Positions 12,978-14,569 of a stretch of 14,569 bases of DNA are shown in pieces. Each line of letters begins with the position of its first letter. Within the stretch, counting starts at the first letter, position 1. Source of the DNA: an uncultured Clostridia bacterium (GTDB taxonomy: Bacteria; Bacillota; Clostridia; Christensenellales; UBA1242). A model generated the notes under the pieces. It ran no database searches, was not told the DNA's origin, and saw nothing but the letters and a program-made list of their open reading frames with translations. The stretch is from contig CANRGF010000012.1 of assembly GCA_947630075.1 (NCBI GenBank), positions 1-14,569 of the forward strand, read 5' to 3'. Made by a program: the position numbers and the translations under genes.

Positions 12978-14361
12978 AGACAACAAACAACAAGAACTTC
13001 TGGAAAAAATCGCAAATCAGCGCAAATTTTTGCAAAAAACGCCGCAAATTCCGCTGAAAACGCGAAAAGAAGTGCTGAAAAAACTTTATCAAAACATAAA
13101 AAGCATGATGCCGGACATCTGCGATGCGCTGCAAAAAGATTTGAACAAATCGCCGACCGAAAGTTATATGACCGAAATTGGACTTGTGCTGGAAGAGATT
13201 TCATATATGCTTCGACACCTGCGCTCCCTCATGCGCAAAAAGCACGTCTATACGCCAATTTCCAATTTCCCGGCGAAAAGTTTTCATGTGCCGTGCGCAT
13301 ATGGGGTGGTGCTGATCATCAGCCCGTGGAACTATCCTTTCCTTCTTGCCGTTCAGCCGCTTGTTGATGCCATCGCGGCGGGCAACACAGTGATTTTGAA
13401 GCCAAGCTCAAATTCCGCAAACACAAGCGCTGTTTTGGAAAGCCTTTTGGCAAGCACCTTTGACGAAGCCCACGCCACAACAATCCTTTGGAATTCCAAG
13501 CAAGACGGGGACGCACTTTTGGAGCAAGAATATGACTTTGTTTTCTACACCGGCAGCACAAATGTTGGGCAAAAAGTGCTCCAAAGCGCCGCAAAACACT
13601 TCACGCCCGCCGTTTTGGAAATGGGCGGCAAAAGCCCTTGCATTGTGGACGAAAGTGCAAACATCAAACTGGCGGCAAAGCGAATTGTGTTTGGAAAATT
13701 TTTGAACGCTGGGCAAACTTGCGTTGCGCCGGACTTTGTGTTTTGCCACGAAAATGTCAAAGACGCGCTTGTGAGAGAAATTGAAAAGCAAATTGTTTTG
13801 CAATATTCCATTGACCCAATTTTGAACAAGTCCTATCCAAAAATGATAAACGAAAAACAATTCAATTCCGTTTTGGGGCTGATTGATGCAAAAAACCTCA
13901 TTTTTGGCGGAAAATTTGACGAAAATGTGCAAAAAATTGAGCCAACACTTGTTTGCGCGACCTTTGAAGACGAAGTTATGCAAAGAGAAATTTTTGGGCC
14001 TGTGCTGCCAATTGTGACATTCAAAAATTTGGACGAAGTTGTTGAAAAAGTCGGCACGCTTCCAAAGCCGCTGGCGTTCTATGTTTTCACAAAAAACCGC
14101 AAAAATGCCGAGTTTTTGATGAGTTCTTGCCAATTTGGCGGAGGTTGCGTCAATGACACAATCATGCACATTGCCAACAATCATCTTGGCTTTGGCGGCA
14201 TCAAACAAAGCGGAATGGGCGCTTATCACGGCAAAGTGGGCTTTCAAACTTTTTCGCATTTCAAAAATGTTGTCAAAAAGGCAAATTGGCTGGATTTGCC
14301 GATGAGATATCAGCCATTCAATAAATTCAAAGATTGGCTTATCAAAATGTTTTTGAAGTGA
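12961..14361 (+). CDS. Aldehyde dehydrogenase, class 3-like (fatty aldehyde type)
   Basis: This enzyme oxidises an aldehyde to the acid with NAD(P)+. Its 466 residues, with no long N-terminal extension, fit the class 3/AlkH/YwdH group. Key parts are PWNYP (N124), K147 in LKPSS, GSTNVGQ (198-204), general base E220 in LEMGGKSP, catalytic C254 in GQTCVAPD, and EIFGPVLP. A basic, aromatic C-terminus (FKDWLIKMFLK) resembles the membrane-associating tails of fatty aldehyde dehydrogenases. Its ATG lies inside the alcohol dehydrogenase gene (GAGGTG upstream), so both are translated together. Codon use differs from genes to the left: no TTA or CTA leucine codon was found in the whole gene. Confidence 0.94.
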   Translation: MENIAEDNKQQELLEKIANQRKFLQKTPQIPLKTRKEVLKKLYQNIKSMMPDICDALQKDLNKSPTESYMTEIGLVLEEISYMLRHLRSLMRKKHVYTPISNFPAKSFHVPCAYGVVLIISPWNYPFLLAVQPLVDAIAAGNTVILKPSSNSANTSAVLESLLASTFDEAHATTILWNSKQDGDALLEQEYDFVFYTGSTNVGQKVLQSAAKHFTPAVLEMGGKSPCIVDESANIKLAAKRIVFGKFLNAGQTCVAPDFVFCHENVKDALVREIEKQIVLQYSIDPILNKSYPKMINEKQFNSVLGLIDAKNLIFGGKFDENVQKIEPTLVCATFEDEVMQREIFGPVLPIVTFKNLDEVVEKVGTLPKPLAFYVFTKNRKNAEFLMSSCQFGGGCVNDTIMHIANNHLGFGGIKQSGMGAYHGKVGFQTFSHFKNVVKKANWLDLPMRYQPFNKFKDWLIKMFLK

Positions 14362-14455
14362 AAGTTGAGAATTTGAATTTTCAAAAAAATTGTGCAAAAA
14401 CTTAAACAAAACATCAAAAAAACAACAATAAAAAAATAGAAAAAGGACAAAAAAC

Positions 14456-14569
14456 ATGAAAAAATGGGCATTTTTTGCAAATTTATTTTTCACTTTGCTG
14501 ATCATGGCTCTGGACGCGTTTTATATGCAATATGGCGGACTTTGGCTGAAAAGCGTGACCAGCGCAGCC
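14456..14569 (+). CDS. N-terminus of a membrane protein, possibly YhhN-like (runs off window)
   Basis: Thirty-eight residues are visible: MKKW, a hydrophobic segment (about 5-19), then DAFYMQYGGLWLKSVTSAA. A short first membrane helix followed by Tyr/Gly residues and a W-x-K-x-x-T motif resembles the start of YhhN/TMEM86 proteins, some of which are lysoplasmalogenases that release fatty aldehydes. With so little sequence this is tentative. AAGGA lies 8 bases before the ATG. The 94-base gap after the aldehyde dehydrogenase has no clear terminator, so read-through from that operon is plausible. Confidence 0.5.
   Translation, partial: MKKWAFFANLFFTLLIMALDAFYMQYGGLWLKSVTSAA

Noticed and set aside
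14362..14455. Terminator after the aldehyde dehydrogenase
   Set aside because: Only a tiny TTTGAATTTTCAAA palindrome is present, with no GC stem and no proper T run.
13408..14505. Antisense open frame of 365 codons opposite the aldehyde dehydrogenase
   Set aside because: It is exactly codon-aligned with a clear enzyme gene and exists because that gene lacks TTA, CTA and TCA codons in this part. The translation is low-complexity (Phe, His, Asn) with no motif.

Overview
The window looks like chromosomal DNA of a low-GC Firmicute of the class Clostridia, probably an uncultured gut-type lineage. Pointers are the AT-rich sequence, strong AGGAGG-type ribosome binding sites, TTGACA/TGnTATAAT promoters with 17-base spacers, a threonine T-box leader, and a ytxC-like gene upstream of thrS as in Bacillus. 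There is no insertion sequence, phage gene, CRISPR array, tRNA or rRNA. Taxonomy is inference; no marker search was possible.

Left part (1-3437): the 3' part of ftsZ converges on a three-gene ABC importer operon on the minus strand (lipoprotein binding protein, ATPase, permease; overlapping genes). One symmetric terminator at 821-847 serves both sides. The importer belongs to the nitrate/sulfonate/thiamine-precursor (SsuABC/ThiXYZ-like) superfamily; its substrate cannot be read from the sequence.

Middle (3543-7593): a six-segment membrane protein; a two-segment membrane protein followed by an RsmC/YbxB-like methyltransferase; then three paralogous proteins of about 210 residues, each with one transmembrane segment at either end and an extracytoplasmic core. 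The last two form a direct tandem duplication of a complete cassette (promoter, ribosome binding site, gene, terminator). Their ends are almost identical while the cores have diverged strongly. A cysteine-rich 66-residue protein follows. This family is the best candidate here for something undescribed.

Threonine region (7704-11702): a ytxC-like gene, then a strong promoter and T-box leader (specifier ACC) controlling an operon of a HAD-type 5'-nucleotidase, a threonyl-tRNA synthetase without the N-terminal TGS domain, and an HD-domain phosphohydrolase. Two likely nucleotide phosphatases thus flank a synthetase under threonine control.

Right part (11704-14569): an extended -10 promoter drives an iron-type alcohol dehydrogenase and, overlapping it by 17 bases, a class 3-like aldehyde dehydrogenase. 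The start of a membrane protein that may be YhhN-like (lysoplasmalogenase family) follows. Together they would suit alcohol/aldehyde/acid interconversion, possibly of fatty aldehydes from plasmalogens. The aldehyde dehydrogenase gene has clearly different codon use from genes to its left.
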